DNA of 64,000 nucleotides from NCBI GenBank assembly GCA_002189035.1, contig NEEC01000019.1:496001-560000 (forward strand), read 5' to 3'. Shown here in pieces: positions 35,350 through 47,042 of this stretch. The notes beneath the pieces are model-generated. The model was not told the origin of the DNA. It saw nothing but the letters and a program-made list of their open reading frames with translations, and made no database searches. This DNA comes from Utricularia gibba (lineage: Eukaryota > Streptophyta > Magnoliopsida > Lamiales > Lentibulariaceae). The first letter of the stretch is position 1. Each line of letters opens with the position of its first letter. Both the position numbers and the translations under genes were made by a program.

Positions 35350-37470
35350 TCAGCTGCTGCAACGAGCTTAACGCCGGCTACGCGGCAGAGGGTTATGCTA
35401 GGGCGCGAGGAGTCGGCGCGTGCGCCGTGACGTTCACCGTGGGAGGATTGAGTGTGATAAACGCGATTGCCGGTGCCTACAGCGAGAATTTGCCGGTGAT
35501 TTGTATTGTAGGAGGTCCTAATACGAATGATTACGGCACTAACAGGATCCTGCATCACACAATTGGGTTACCGGATTTCTCACAGGAGCTCCGTTGTTTC
35601 CAGACAGTCACTTGCTTTCAGGCACAAGTCTATATGTTTCTGCGAGCACTTGATTATTATCGGTGTTTTGCTTCTCTCATATTCGTGCTTTTTCTTCCTT
35701 TTTATTTTAGGCGGTGGTGAATCACTTGGACGATGCTCATGAATTGATAGATACTGCCATTTCAACAGCTTTGTCAGAAAGCAAGCCTGTTTACATTAGC
35801 ATCAGCTGCAATCTGTCTACAATTCCGCATCCAACATTTAGCCATGACCCTGTTCCTTTTCTACTTTCCCCAAGGTTCGTAAAACCTCGAATCGTTTGAC
35901 CCATTATGTCCTAGATAATGTTGTAGTTTCATTTGAAATTTGAGAATGATATGTTGGACTGCCTGCTAGTTAAATTCTAGTGCTGGTTTTGATGATTAAC
36001 CATCCCAACTGGAGTGATTCTGGTAGTAACCGAATGAATCTTTGTATGCTTATTTTTGTAGGTTAAGCAACCCGATGGATTTGGAAGCGGCAGTTGAAGC
36101 TGCAGCGGAGTTCTTGAATAAGGCTGTGAAACCAGTTATGGTAGCAGGACCAAATCTACGTGTAGCTAAAGCTGGTGATGCTTTTGTGGAGTTGGCAGAT
36201 TCAAGTGGTTATGCCGTTGCTATTATGCCATCTGCCAAAGGATTAGTTCCTGAGAACCACCCCCACTTCATTGGTACCTACTGGGGTGCAGTAAGCACAC
36301 CATTCTGTGCAGAAATCGTGGAATCATCTGATGCCTACGTGTTTGCTGGTCCAGTGTTCAACGACTATAGCTCTGTAGGGTACTCTTTACTTCTCAGGAG
36401 AGAAAAGTCCATCATTGTACAGCCTGATCGCGTGCTTGTTGGCAATGGACCAGCCTATGGATGCGTTTTAATGAAAGATTTCTTAGGTGCTTTGGTCAAA
36501 AAGCTCAAGCGTAATACAACTGCATTCGAGAACTACGCAAGGATCTATGTTCCTCCAGGGCATCCTATTAAATGTGAACCTCATGAACCGTTGAGGGTGA
36601 ATGTTCTGTTTCAGCATATTCAAAAGATGCTGTCGAAGGATACTGCTGTTATTGCTGAGACAGGGGACTCATGGTTTAACTGTCAGAAACTGAAACTACC
36701 TCCTGGATGCGGGTGAGAGATCACACTGATGCACCTTCTATCTTGTTTCTTGTTATATTTCTCAATTTTGTCGCACTACAGCTACGAGTTCCAAATGCAA
36801 TATGGATCCATTGGTTGGTCTGTTGGTGCAACTTTGGGTTATGCACAGGCCTTGCCAGAGAAACGAGTCATATCCTGCATTGGAGATGGTAGCTTTCAGG
36901 TTCGTTCTTGTCTTGCCGGTTCTCACAAATTTTGCTTGTTCTTGTGTTAAGTCATCAGGTTTCTCTTGTGTGGGACCATCCCTTCACCTGCTGGACCAAA
37001 CATTGGTAATGGCTGCAGGTAACAGCACAGGATGTCTCAACGATGCTGCGGGCTGGCCAGAAGAACATCATCTTCCTGATAAACAACGGTGGTTACACAA
37101 TTGAGGTTGAGATTCACGATGGACCTTATAATGTGATCAAGAACTGGGATTACACTGGCGTTGTTGATGCAATCCACAACGGTGAAGGCCGCTGCTGGAC
37201 AGCCAAGGTGAATCTAACTCCTGCTCAAGTTTCCCAACTCCCTCCTTTTTCGCAGATTTTCCTTTCGACTGTTGGCGCTAAAGTCTCTTCGATGCATAGG
37301 TCCGCTGTGAGGAAGAGCTCGTTGAAGTCATTTCTATGGCTAAAGAAGAGAAGAACAACTGCTTATGCTTCATTGAAGTCATAGTCCACAAAGATGACAC
37401 CAGCAAGGAGCTTCTGGAATGGGGTTCGCGGGTCTCAGCTGCCAACAGCCGCCCTCCAAATCCACAGTAG
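35169..37470 (+). CDS. PDC: Pyruvate decarboxylase
   Basis: Cytosolic thiamine-diphosphate enzyme converting pyruvate to acetaldehyde and CO2, the first step of ethanol fermentation under low oxygen. Six exons encode 581 aa: 35169-35621, 35711-35874, 36062-36712, 36782-36899, 37019-37207 and 37300-37470. Catalytic Glu at ~66 ([17 protein letters not shown]), the His pair at ~129-130 (LHHTIG), and the ThDP motif GDGSFQ (~457-462) to LINNGG (~485) are all present; the C-terminus [11 protein letters not shown] is the family ending. Length is near the plant norm of ~590-605 aa. Intron 1 seems to use a GC donor (CAG then GCACAA). The start was chosen as the first ATG in frame with [11 protein letters not shown]. 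No frame breaks. Confidence 0.97.
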
Positions 37471-37640
37471 GCTCCCGATCACCACACTCCCAGGTTATTA
37501 CCATCTGCAGCTTTGATGGAATGTGGTACCTTGAGACGAGTCTACCAGGCGTACATAATGAATAAAATTTACATGTAGTGGGAAAGCTTCAAGACCAAAG
37601 TGCATAATTACAAGAGTTAATTGAGTTTATATATGTACTC

Positions 37641-38395
37641 TTTGCAAATGGTTTGTAAAATACATGATGTTTTACAAACCATTTGCAAAATAAAGATACA
37701 TTTATTTTACAAACCAAAATAATTTTAAAAATTAATATTAATATTTTTAATGAAATTTCACATATTAATATGAATTTCATATTTATATATAATAAATAAA
37801 GAATGTATTATTTTGATTATTATTATAATACAATTGTTGATATTTTATTCACTTGTGAAAAATAGACTATTCTTTTATTATAAATATATAATTATAAGAT
37901 TATAATTTTTAAAATATTCTAATTTTACATGATGCAGAGCATTCACATTTCTTTTTAAATAAATTTGAATAATTATGGTTATATAAAAAAGATATGAATT
38001 CTTAATCTTACTTACATCTCATACATCTCATTTCTTCCTATTTGCATGCTTGCATTATACCAAATAATGATGGTTAAAATCGTAATTAAAATTTTCTATA
38101 AAGTAAATATCATAAAAGATGTCATAACTACGTAGTATATGATAAAGATGCTATTAAAATAATAAAACAAAAACATAATACTACATGTATTTTGTAAATA
38201 ATCACACTTGACAAATTTTACGAAAATTATATAAATTAAAAATACGTAAAATAAAAATATTATTTCTTATAATTTCTCATAAAAATACATATATTTTAAA
38301 ACATTTTTAATTTACAAATTACCTATATTTTACTAACTCTTTGCAACATAATATGTATTTTGCAAATGGGTAAATCCATTTGCAGAAACCCACCG
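37641..38395. repeat. Foldback/MITE-like repeat between PDC and the bHLH140-like gene
   Basis: 37641-37660 and 37670-37689 are exact 20-bp inverted repeats (TTTGCAAATGGTTTGTAAAA) around a 9-nt loop. Related CTCTTTGCAA and CATTTGCAAAATA words reappear at 38335-38395, some inverted, with very AT-rich sequence between. A small foldback element is plausible; its borders are uncertain. Confidence 0.5.
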
Positions 38396-38483
38396 GAGTC
38401 TACATACGCATATGATCAACACCCTGACATTCAGCTATTACTAAACCCTAGATACAAAAAGTGGACAGCCACAGTGCCATCAT

Positions 38484-41122
38484 CTATCCACAAAAGCTTC
38501 CTACTGAAACAAGACGTGAATTCTGGGTTAGAGCAGCAGGGAATGGGTCCTTGCATTTGGTGAGGTGCGATTTCAGGTGAGGTATGGTTGGATGCACACT
38601 TCCGCACCGATGGCATCGCAGTTCTTTGTTCAGTAACTTCTCACAGTCCTCTGCCACGGACACACATCCACCTTCTTCAACCTCCTTCATCACATCAACC
38701 GAATCGAGGAAAAATGGCGTGGTGAAGGAGTTCCAATGCTTCTTATTCTTCAAATGGGGTGAGTTGAAGTCCTGGCTGATCACATGAAGGTGCAATTGCC
38801 TCATTGAAGGTGACTGCAGCAGTGCAAGATGTATAAAATGCAATGTCTTTCAAGGTTGGCTGTGCAAAGACTTCATTCATGGAGGACAAGCTAACAGAAC
38901 TTACTGAGTGGTATCCCAACCGGAACGAGGCCGAGTTGTCTCCCTCAAGGTACTTCTTAACCCATCGCAGACCAACGTCATGAATCTTTCTTAGCAAGGG
39001 TAGGTGTTCTCTGCGGACATCTTTGATAGAGTCTAGACCATCAGCTCTTGCTAAAACCAAGAGATGCCTTTGTGCCTGCACAGCATTGAACAATGTTGCA
39101 CTAAGTTTCATTCCCTGTTCTTAAGAACTGATGGAGAAGGGAGTAGAGAGAGACCTTAGGATATGCATCATTCATCACTACGAAATCATCCGACATTTCG
39201 AGTATAATGCTTTGATTCTCCTCCGGGTGCATAGCAATTTTGTACAGAGATAAAGCCCACGAGCCCCATGTCTTAGTATGCTTCTTCTCATCACTCCGGC
39301 ATTTCTTACTGGTATCAGAATCACAAAGGGCTTTCCGTTTCACCATCTGATTATCAGGTGTAGTTGGATTCGTTTCTGACTTGGAAGATCTGGGAGTCGC
39401 TTCACCGGTCTCCAGTACAGAGATGAATCCCTCGAACAGTGATGTGTATGCTCTCCGAAGCACCTTGCATCCTTCGATGTAATCGCCCTTGAGAGAGTCT
39501 GGTCTCATGGGATTCATATTAGGGCCGAGAACATGTATCACATGAGCTATCCCTTCCCTATAGAACAATGGAGATGATGCAGAAAGTGGTACAACCAGTG
39601 CTTCTCCAGGAGTAAGACTTGTTGCTCTCTCCTTCGTTGCAAGTTCGAACTCAGAGCCGGCAGCGTTGAAGATTGCAGCGTTCACGCCTCCCCCTCCTCG
39701 GCTCAGTCGCCTGCATGAATTCGCAAAGACTGAGTATAAAGGAAACATGGCATCAAGAATCATGTGATCAAGAACTTGCCAGTTGGTAGTGTTACCGATC
39801 ACATCACACCTCAAACCTCCACGGGAGTGGAGTCGGGTTATATCCTCAACAAAAGTGAAGAACTTAGAGGGGTCGATGCTCTTCCCAGCAGCCTTCTGCT
39901 TTACAAGGGATAATATTTTGGATTCATGAGATTTATCCACCAAAACAAGCCTTGCATTTCCAATGCGACTGACAAACTCTTCAACCTTTTCAACAATGAT
40001 ATCAGATGCCTTCTCAAGACTGAACTGAAAATCTGCTGTTGAAATAGACGGGAAGGCCAGAGTTGGGATATTTTCGGAGGATACAGGGGTATCTACCCTT
40101 TTGAAGAACTTCATAATCCCTGGTTGAACCTTCTCATGGTGATTCTCCTGTCCGTAACAGCCCCCGGGAAGAGAATCCTTCACCCCCAACAAACCATATG
40201 TTTGAAGCACCTTTTCGACGTCACTTTCATTTCGACATACTGTAATTCTGTGGAAGCCTTCACTCAGTCTAGGAACCTCTTTATCCTGCACCATCCGATT
40301 CACGACCGCAGCGGCTTTCCCACCTTGTAAATTCCCTTCATGTCCAGTACGGTTCACTGATCTAGAAACACAAATCTTGACTGGAAGATCAAGAAAAACT
40401 GCATGCTTTTCTGTATCATGAGTCCCGAGCTTCAGAAACTCAGCTCTTTGATCTCGGTTAATGTTACATCTGTCGATCAGCACATTCTTACCCTCATTCA
40501 ATGCACTAGCAGCGACTGATAAACACTGGTTCTTCGTCCCAGATTTACCATTACCAATGGTATCCTGAAACAGACCACACAACCATAATACCTTAACATA
40601 GAATGAACCATCTGTAGAAAACACCACCAGAAATTCTCAGCTATGCTCCTCAACATCAAGAATAAGCTTGAAACTTGATATACTACCCTATAAAGCAACA
40701 GTATCAATCGGGCCACCACGCAGCTTTGTTCTAGCATCTGTTAGGTTACCAGTACTCTCAGTTTTAGTATAATATGATTCTATAAATAAAACATTTTACC
40801 CCTTTTCAAATTACTGCTGAAAAACATACAGTCTTTTCAATAAACATATGGTGTGCAATGCAAACCTGACAAACACGGACCCAGGGGCGAGCTGAGAGTT
40901 TCATGATTTCATCACAAAAGGTAGATTTACCACTCCCTGGGAGACCAACCAATACCGCAATTATAGGCTTGTGCGGTGTGCTTTCTTCGCCTTCGGGAAC
41001 TGAACAAATTTCGAAAATTTAGATTCCTAACAATCACTTCTCAAAGGAATCCAAAAAATTGAAACATTCTTGCCTGCATCTTCAAGTGTGGCCTTTTCTC
41101 CATCTTTCTCCACGCACTCCAT
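38484..41122 (-). CDS. bHLH140/aprataxin-like protein: P-loop kinase, macro-like domain, HIT domain, zinc finger
   Basis: Putative nuclear DNA-end repair protein; plant homologues are annotated transcription factor bHLH140 (At5g01310) and resemble aprataxin. Five exons encode 697 aa: 41074-41122, 40866-40999, 39155-40564, 38905-39075 and 38484-38813. N-terminus: Walker A GLPGSGKS (~35-42) with a polynucleotide-kinase-like region (VLIDRCN, then FLDLPVKICVSR). Middle: macro-like domain (RCDVIGNTTNW, then GGGGVNAAIFNAAG). C-terminus: HIT domain with QLHLHVISQDF and a C2H-type finger LRCHRCGSVHP to SHLTKC, as in aprataxin. No basic helix-loop-helix stretch is visible. Intron 1 (75 bp) uses a GC donor (GCAG then GCAAGA). 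Enzymatic activity is family inference. Confidence 0.92.
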
Positions 41123-41149
41123 CACTTTCTCAATCGGACGGGCAGCACA

Positions 41150-41361
41150 CAATTTATGTTATGCATATACCTTTCAGAAAATCAAAATTTTCTTGTTTAA
41201 GTCCAATGCATCAAGGGCCTTCAAATTCTTGGCCCACTTACATCCATTAACCGGACACGTGGAAATTGTTATAAATCTGATGAAATACTTAATGGATTTT
41301 ATTTTTGAAATTTCTTTTTTAGAAAAAGCTTTGGCCTATATTTTTTTCATTTGTTTTAAAG

Positions 41362-41393
<32 letters not shown>

Positions 41394-44060
41394 TTATATT
41401 TAATTAGGTATTTTACATGTTTTAAACATGTGGCTTTGTTTGATATTCGATATATTTGACATTGTGTTATGCCAAATAATAATATATTAGATTTATCAAT
41501 ACTTTATTTTATAATTTCTTTTTCTTTTTTTTAGAGGAATTTAATATTTAAAACATTACTATGATTTTATATTTAATGTTCAAATTTATTGTATTATGCT
41601 GTATCTGTATGAAATGCATATTTTTATTTTAACATTTTGTATTCAATTGTGATTGATTTAATTTTTCTATCTTAAATCCAAAAATATAAAATCATATTTC
41701 CAAAATTTATGTATGTTGTAATTGTATATATATTTTTTTCAAGAACAAATGCAAAAAAAAAATTAAACGAAAATAAATAAAAATAAGCAATCAATCGAGA
41801 GTTTTACATCTAAAAGATAAGTGAATGGAAAGAGGACAATCATAAATTAAAGGATATATTATTCATATATGTGATTTATGAGGCATATGGCCATATATTT
41901 TCAATTGTACTCTATAATAACATTATAATACCCGTGAGTACTAAAATTGATAATTGAAAATTTTGGTCACAATAGCACAAAAGAAAAATAAAAGAACCAA
42001 CAAATGTTTTTTTGAATCTTTAACAAACATGAAATAATGTGAGGTATATTAATTAACTATCTACATAACTCCACCCTCACAACTAAATTTTGACATTCCC
42101 TTTGTGTATGAGGATGATAACAAGTTGAGGAAATTCATGATAAAGGTGAACATGGAAAAACAAGAGAGAGATATACTATTCAAGAAATTAGTAAAACAAA
42201 ATTACCATTGACAATGTGTAATGCAAGTGTATCTCGATCATTCAACTTAGAGGTTTATCATATTTGATATAATACTTACATGTTCTTGATATTCTTTATT
42301 GTTAATTATTTCATTTTTGTTAATGGACTATGCTATATTTGATTTAATTACCTAAATTTTCTTGTTTGACTATATTATTCATTCTTTCATTTTTTTTTAC
42401 TAATAGGCTTTAATCATATCTATGTCAACCTCAAATGATAATGGAGGGATTTGGTTAAAGTAAATAAAACAAGTTTTCTTTCCATTTCAATCTTCATATT
42501 CACATTTTGGATCTCTATTAGTTACTGCTTTCACTTTTTTCTAGTAATGAAGTAACTTAGTTAGTGTTTATTTTTAAACTATTGCTAATAAAACATGTTT
42601 TACTAGGTTGAGTGACTTGATAAGTTACTCTCAACAATGAAAGAACTAATGGAGAGATGTTGTACAAAAAAAGAACCTAAAATTGTGAAGAAGACTTCTA
42701 AACTCATCAAAGCCACAAAAGCAATAGGTTAAAATCATCTTCTGTTGGGACTTATGTACTAAGGTGCAGAGTAGTTTAATAACAAGTTAAGTTGACAAAA
42801 AACAATCACCTAAAAATCATCTTTGTAAGAACATTATCTTATATATGTTAAAGATTTTAAATAAACATTTGTTGATTCTTTAATCTTTCTTTTTTACAAA
42901 TATTACCAAAATCATTAATTATCAACTTTAGTAGTCACGGTATTACAATATTGCTGCTTGGGAATGCTCGAAGTGATTAGCGATGCAGTACTTGATTTGA
43001 TATAAGAAGTAAGAAAACTAAAATAGAGAGTGAATGACTTCTCTTTGTGTAAGTAACATGCTACTATCATTATTTCATTTTGTTTTATGTTCTTTAATAT
43101 TACGTTTATTAGTATTATAAACGTAATATCTACTGGTCCATGGTAAGACCTATTTGTCTGTTTCATATGCTGTGTTTTATGTAATATTTCAAAACCCGTT
43201 TCAAATAGTTTAATGAATGAATACAATAACTTTGACATGATTAGAATACATGAGCTTTGTCTAAGATCTTTTGAGACTTTGTAAACATGATCCATAATCT
43301 TTTTTTATGAGAGTGCGCATATTTAGATGAAGCTAAAGAGTGCAATTTAGATTTTTGTACATCTGTTGATATATTTCATTGCAGCAATGATTCTAATTGA
43401 TAAAAAAAAAAAACAGTCGATAAAATCATCATTTACATAAAAACAATAAAACCCAAATACTAAAAAACCGGCAAAATTGAAAAAAGTGTGCATTGAGAAG
43501 TGAATGAGTGATAGATCAACTGCAAAATAATAATGTGAGAATGATTGAGCAATACTCATTAACAATATACCTAGATACACACAAATACCAAAGAGAAAAA
43601 TGAAAAAAGTACAAAAGTGACATATTTTACATATATTTCAAAAGAATTTTAAAAAAAGAATAAAAGAAAGAATTTCTAAACCCCCGATACATGAGTCACA
43701 AGATGAGAAGGGGAAGAACACACAAAGACACAAATAATTGTAAAAGCAAATGTTCAATCCAATAATTCAATTATGATTTTTAAAAAAACTACTTGAGTTC
43801 AATTATTTGAGTACAAGTAGGCAGGTAGATGATTGGGAACATATCACGTGCGTAAAAAAATATGCCCAATTTGTCAGGAGGTTGTCTTCTTCATTGATTG
43901 CCTTAAACACTAACACCCAGATTTTTATTGCACGATGACAGGAAAAAGTCACAACGTCTTCTGAGCACACTACTCCACTCCATCACCGATTCAAGGATCA
44001 TTACAGACTCAACAAAAAGCAGCAGCACATACTCGTGATACATGTAGCCGAAGAAGCCCA
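41150..44060. other. AT-rich intergenic
   Basis: Contains the bHLH140-like gene promoter (right of 41122), a (TA)n run at ~41357-41373, and a small inverted repeat around TATTACGTTTAT at ~43098-43129. No transposase or host gene frame was recognised across 41.5-43.9 kb. The ferritin 3' UTR probably starts near 44065 and runs left. Confidence 0.5.
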
Positions 44061-44065
44061 AGGCC

Positions 44066-45717
44066 TCAGGGATGAACATCTCCATTGAGAAGCAACTGAT
44101 CGAAGTGCCAAACACCTGCCAATGCAATGGAAAGGAATGGCTCAGTTGTTGATTTAACTTCGTCATAGGTGGTGCTCAAGCAGGAAGTGGGATCTTACCG
44201 TGCCCCTTTCCAACCCTCCTCAGTTGAGAAACAAACTCTGAAATCTTCTGGATTGCGTGAACCTGAAAGAATTACAGTGGAAGCGTTAGATGAACTTCGA
44301 CTGAAACAAAAGCTGGTCTCTGTCATGATGTTTAGTAACCTGTTCACCCAAGAATTCACTCTCTATGAACTCAGTAAGCTGGGGGTCGTTGTTATTGGAT
44401 GCAACCTGATCCATACCAAGACAAGTCAAGGGAAGGAGCGTGTACAGGTACAGGAATATGATAAAAAGGAGCATTCGTTTGGCTCGAGAAAACAATGAAG
44501 GTGAGAAGAGGAGGAAGGCTTACAGCATGGAGTTTCAGAAGCTTTTCATTGACCAACTTCTCCATGGAGAGTGCAAGTTCCATAGCTGAATGATGAGAAG
44601 ATCATATTATAGAATACTACCGAAACATGAAAAAGGAAAATAAAAGAATGCCTTACCATACAAAGCATCGCCCTTTTCAGGATGATCAAATTCCGCGGGT
44701 GGAAGCATGATGCTGTACAGCTTTACTCTCCCACCACGCTTATTCTGAGAAACAAACAAGCACACAAAAGAAGAATGCCATGAGGCTGACAGGAAATAGA
44801 GGGAACTCTGCTACATCTACAAACATAGGAAAGATAAAGCAAAGGCATCTGCAGGAACAGGACACAAAAGGTGAAGAGACCACATCAAATGCACATGCAC
44901 AAGCAAATTACAAATCACACCCTTCACTCCTCTCAACAATACTGCATTGAAATGGATAATATCACATCAAGATTGAAGATCCTGTTAAATCACGTAACCC
45001 TTTTCACAGAGAAATAGAGGACAAGCAACATCATAATGAAAACCAAGAAACGTTCGCCATGATACCTGATATTCCATCAATTTCTCAGCATGCTCCCTTT
45101 CTTCTTTGCTGGATTCTTTGAAGAATCTGTAAAAGAATAATCATAATTAGAATCTAAGAGCAAACGAAGAAGGATACAATCCGTATCTAAGCGAAATGCT
45201 CACTTTGCGAATCCTTTCAGGGCAACATTATCCCTGTCAAAGTAAGCGTACAGAGAGTGGTACGCATAGGAAACACTGTACTCCACGCTGAATCGAAATA
45301 AGAACGTTAGTTTTCCATACTAAAATACCCAGATCTACATATGAATCGCGAATCATACACTAATCTTCAGCCGGATGAAACAAAAATATAACAGAAAACT
45401 CACTTGATCTGCTCGTTTATGGCAGCCTCACTCTCCTCGGCATACCGCTGCCGGGCGAGTGAGACACTGAGAGTTTGAGGAACAGTAAGCTCATCCTTCT
45501 GAACCTCTTCAAATGGTTGAAACAGCACACCGCTAAGCGTCAAACCAGCAGATTCACTCGTCGCACGTGGGACGAAAAACCCATTTCCCTTGTTAACAAA
45601 TCCAGTTGCAGAATGCGGAAACACGGCAAAATTAGGCAGGTTTGGCGATTGGACGCTGAGATTTGAACCTTGAGCCGAATACGGCATGGAAACGGGGGAA
45701 ATCGCCTTCAAAAACAT
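44066..45717 (-). CDS. FER: Plastid ferritin
   Basis: Iron-storage protein forming 24-subunit shells in the plastid; oxidises Fe(II) and stores Fe(III). Eight exons encode 262 aa: 45404-45717, 45204-45287, 45066-45126, 44657-44744, 44524-44585, 44340-44405, 44199-44262 and 44066-44115, all GT-AG. The order of blocks is typical: N-terminal transit peptide ([19 protein letters not shown]), extension peptide ([20 protein letters not shown]), [40 protein letters not shown] (ferroxidase Glu/His), NKRGGRVKL, and the terminal [16 protein letters not shown]. The seven-intron layout matches plant ferritins. The start at 45717 is preferred; an in-frame ATG at 45861 lies upstream of the apparent TATA box. 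Intact. Confidence 0.96.
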
Positions 45718-45827
45718 GGTTACTCGGCAGGCAAAGCAAGGTTTGGCCGAAATCTGAAACGCCAACAACACGGGAACTGTAGAAAATATCTTTGAGGGGG
45801 CTGAGCGGATAAGGAAGCGGTGAAACG

Positions 45828-45904
45828 GTTTATATGGAACTAGGGAAAGCACAGCAGCCAATCACACATCGGCACGTACAGCGTACAGCGTGTGGCAGGC
45901 TCGA
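45828..45904 (-). promoter_or_regulatory. Ferritin promoter: TATA element and IDRS-like sequence
   Basis: On the minus strand ATATAAAC (45828-45835) serves as TATA ~110 bp before the ATG. About 60 bp further upstream, TCGAGCCTGCCAC (45892-45904) matches ~10 of 13 positions of the iron-dependent regulatory sequence CACGAGGCCGCCAC known from Arabidopsis FER1 and maize FER1, which keeps ferritin silent at low iron. Functional role is inference. Confidence 0.5.
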
Positions 45905-45917
45905 TCCCCAATCCCAA

Positions 45918-46474
45918 ATTCTGTGGTCGTTATTCAATCTAAATATCCAAAAATATCCAAAGCATCTCCTTCACAAGAAGCGTTCACACTTGACTCAAAC
46001 ATTATTATTATTATTATTAATTATTACTATAAGTATTATTATTATTCAACAAAAAAATAGTTGGATATTGAATAACGAATTTCGTTGCGTTTTTTTAATT
46101 CTTAATATTAAAGAAATGGTTGGGCCGGTCATCCAGCTTGTTGGGCCTGTCTGAATAGTGTGTACACAGATTGGGCCTTTGAATATTAAACCCATTAATA
46201 AGTTAAAAAGGTAATTTATCAATTATGTATTTTAATTCTTTATATATACACGAATCATGTTATGTGATTAAATTAAATATATATTGAATAAATGTATTTA
46301 GAAAATATGAAAAAAAACTAAGCTGCTTCATAGGGAAAATTTACGTGGAAAAATATAATTGGAGGAATTATATAATTATTTTATAAATCAAGCATATATT
46401 TGAAAAATATGTACATCAAATAAACATAAATTATTATCATATTGTATTTAAAAGTATAAATACATATATCAAAT
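45918..46474. other. AT-rich ferritin upstream region
   Basis: Includes an imperfect (ATT)n tract at ~45998-46030. No gene seen. Confidence 0.5.
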
Positions 46475-47037
46475 TGATAACACACAGTTTTGATTACTTC
46501 AAGATAAGGAATTGATTAGTATTATGCTACAAAGCTTGAATTTTATCTTATAATTTTACGTTTTTGTGATCAGCGATAATATTTGCATTTTTTTTACTCT
46601 TAATTGAGACTAAATAAACCTTAGTTCTAATTATGTTTTGGAGCAATGTAGCATATGTCGGCAATCCAAATCTTGAGGAGCCGAAGGAGAACAGTAAAAT
46701 TGTAGAAAATATGGACAAAAGTTAAATGAAGTATAACTAAATCCCAAGAAAAAGAAAAAGAAAATTTTTGGAATGATGATAAAAATGAAATATCTTCCCC
46801 ACCTTGAACATATGCATTTTATCATAAACCTTACTTAATTTTAATTTAAATTTAATCTCTTATCTGTGACACAAACTAAATGCATTGACTTTACATAGTA
46901 AATACATAGGTTTTTGTGTTAGACTCTAATCCCCTATATTTATATTTTTTGTATGATTTTTTGTGAATTAAAATTATAAATTTTATTTGATAAAATAATT
47001 TACAATTTAATGATATTGTATAATTTTTTTATTATCA
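46475..47037 (+). mobile_element. Short solo LTR (copy L), E subfamily
   Basis: 563 bp, TGATAACACACAG to TTTATTATCA, with a perfect CAAAT duplication (46470-46474 and 47038-47042). It aligns to the first and last thirds of LTR E, including GGAGCAATGTAGCATATGTCG, and lacks ~600 bp of the centre. A degraded form of the family hairpin is at ~46603-46630. It lies ~750 bp upstream of the ferritin ATG. Confidence 0.82.
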
Positions 47038-47042
47038 CAAAT

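Noticed and set aside
46105-46154. GGGCCGG/GGGCCT words considered as an element-II or telo-box promoter
   Set aside because: Too few and no gene start nearby other than ferritin, whose TATA is elsewhere.
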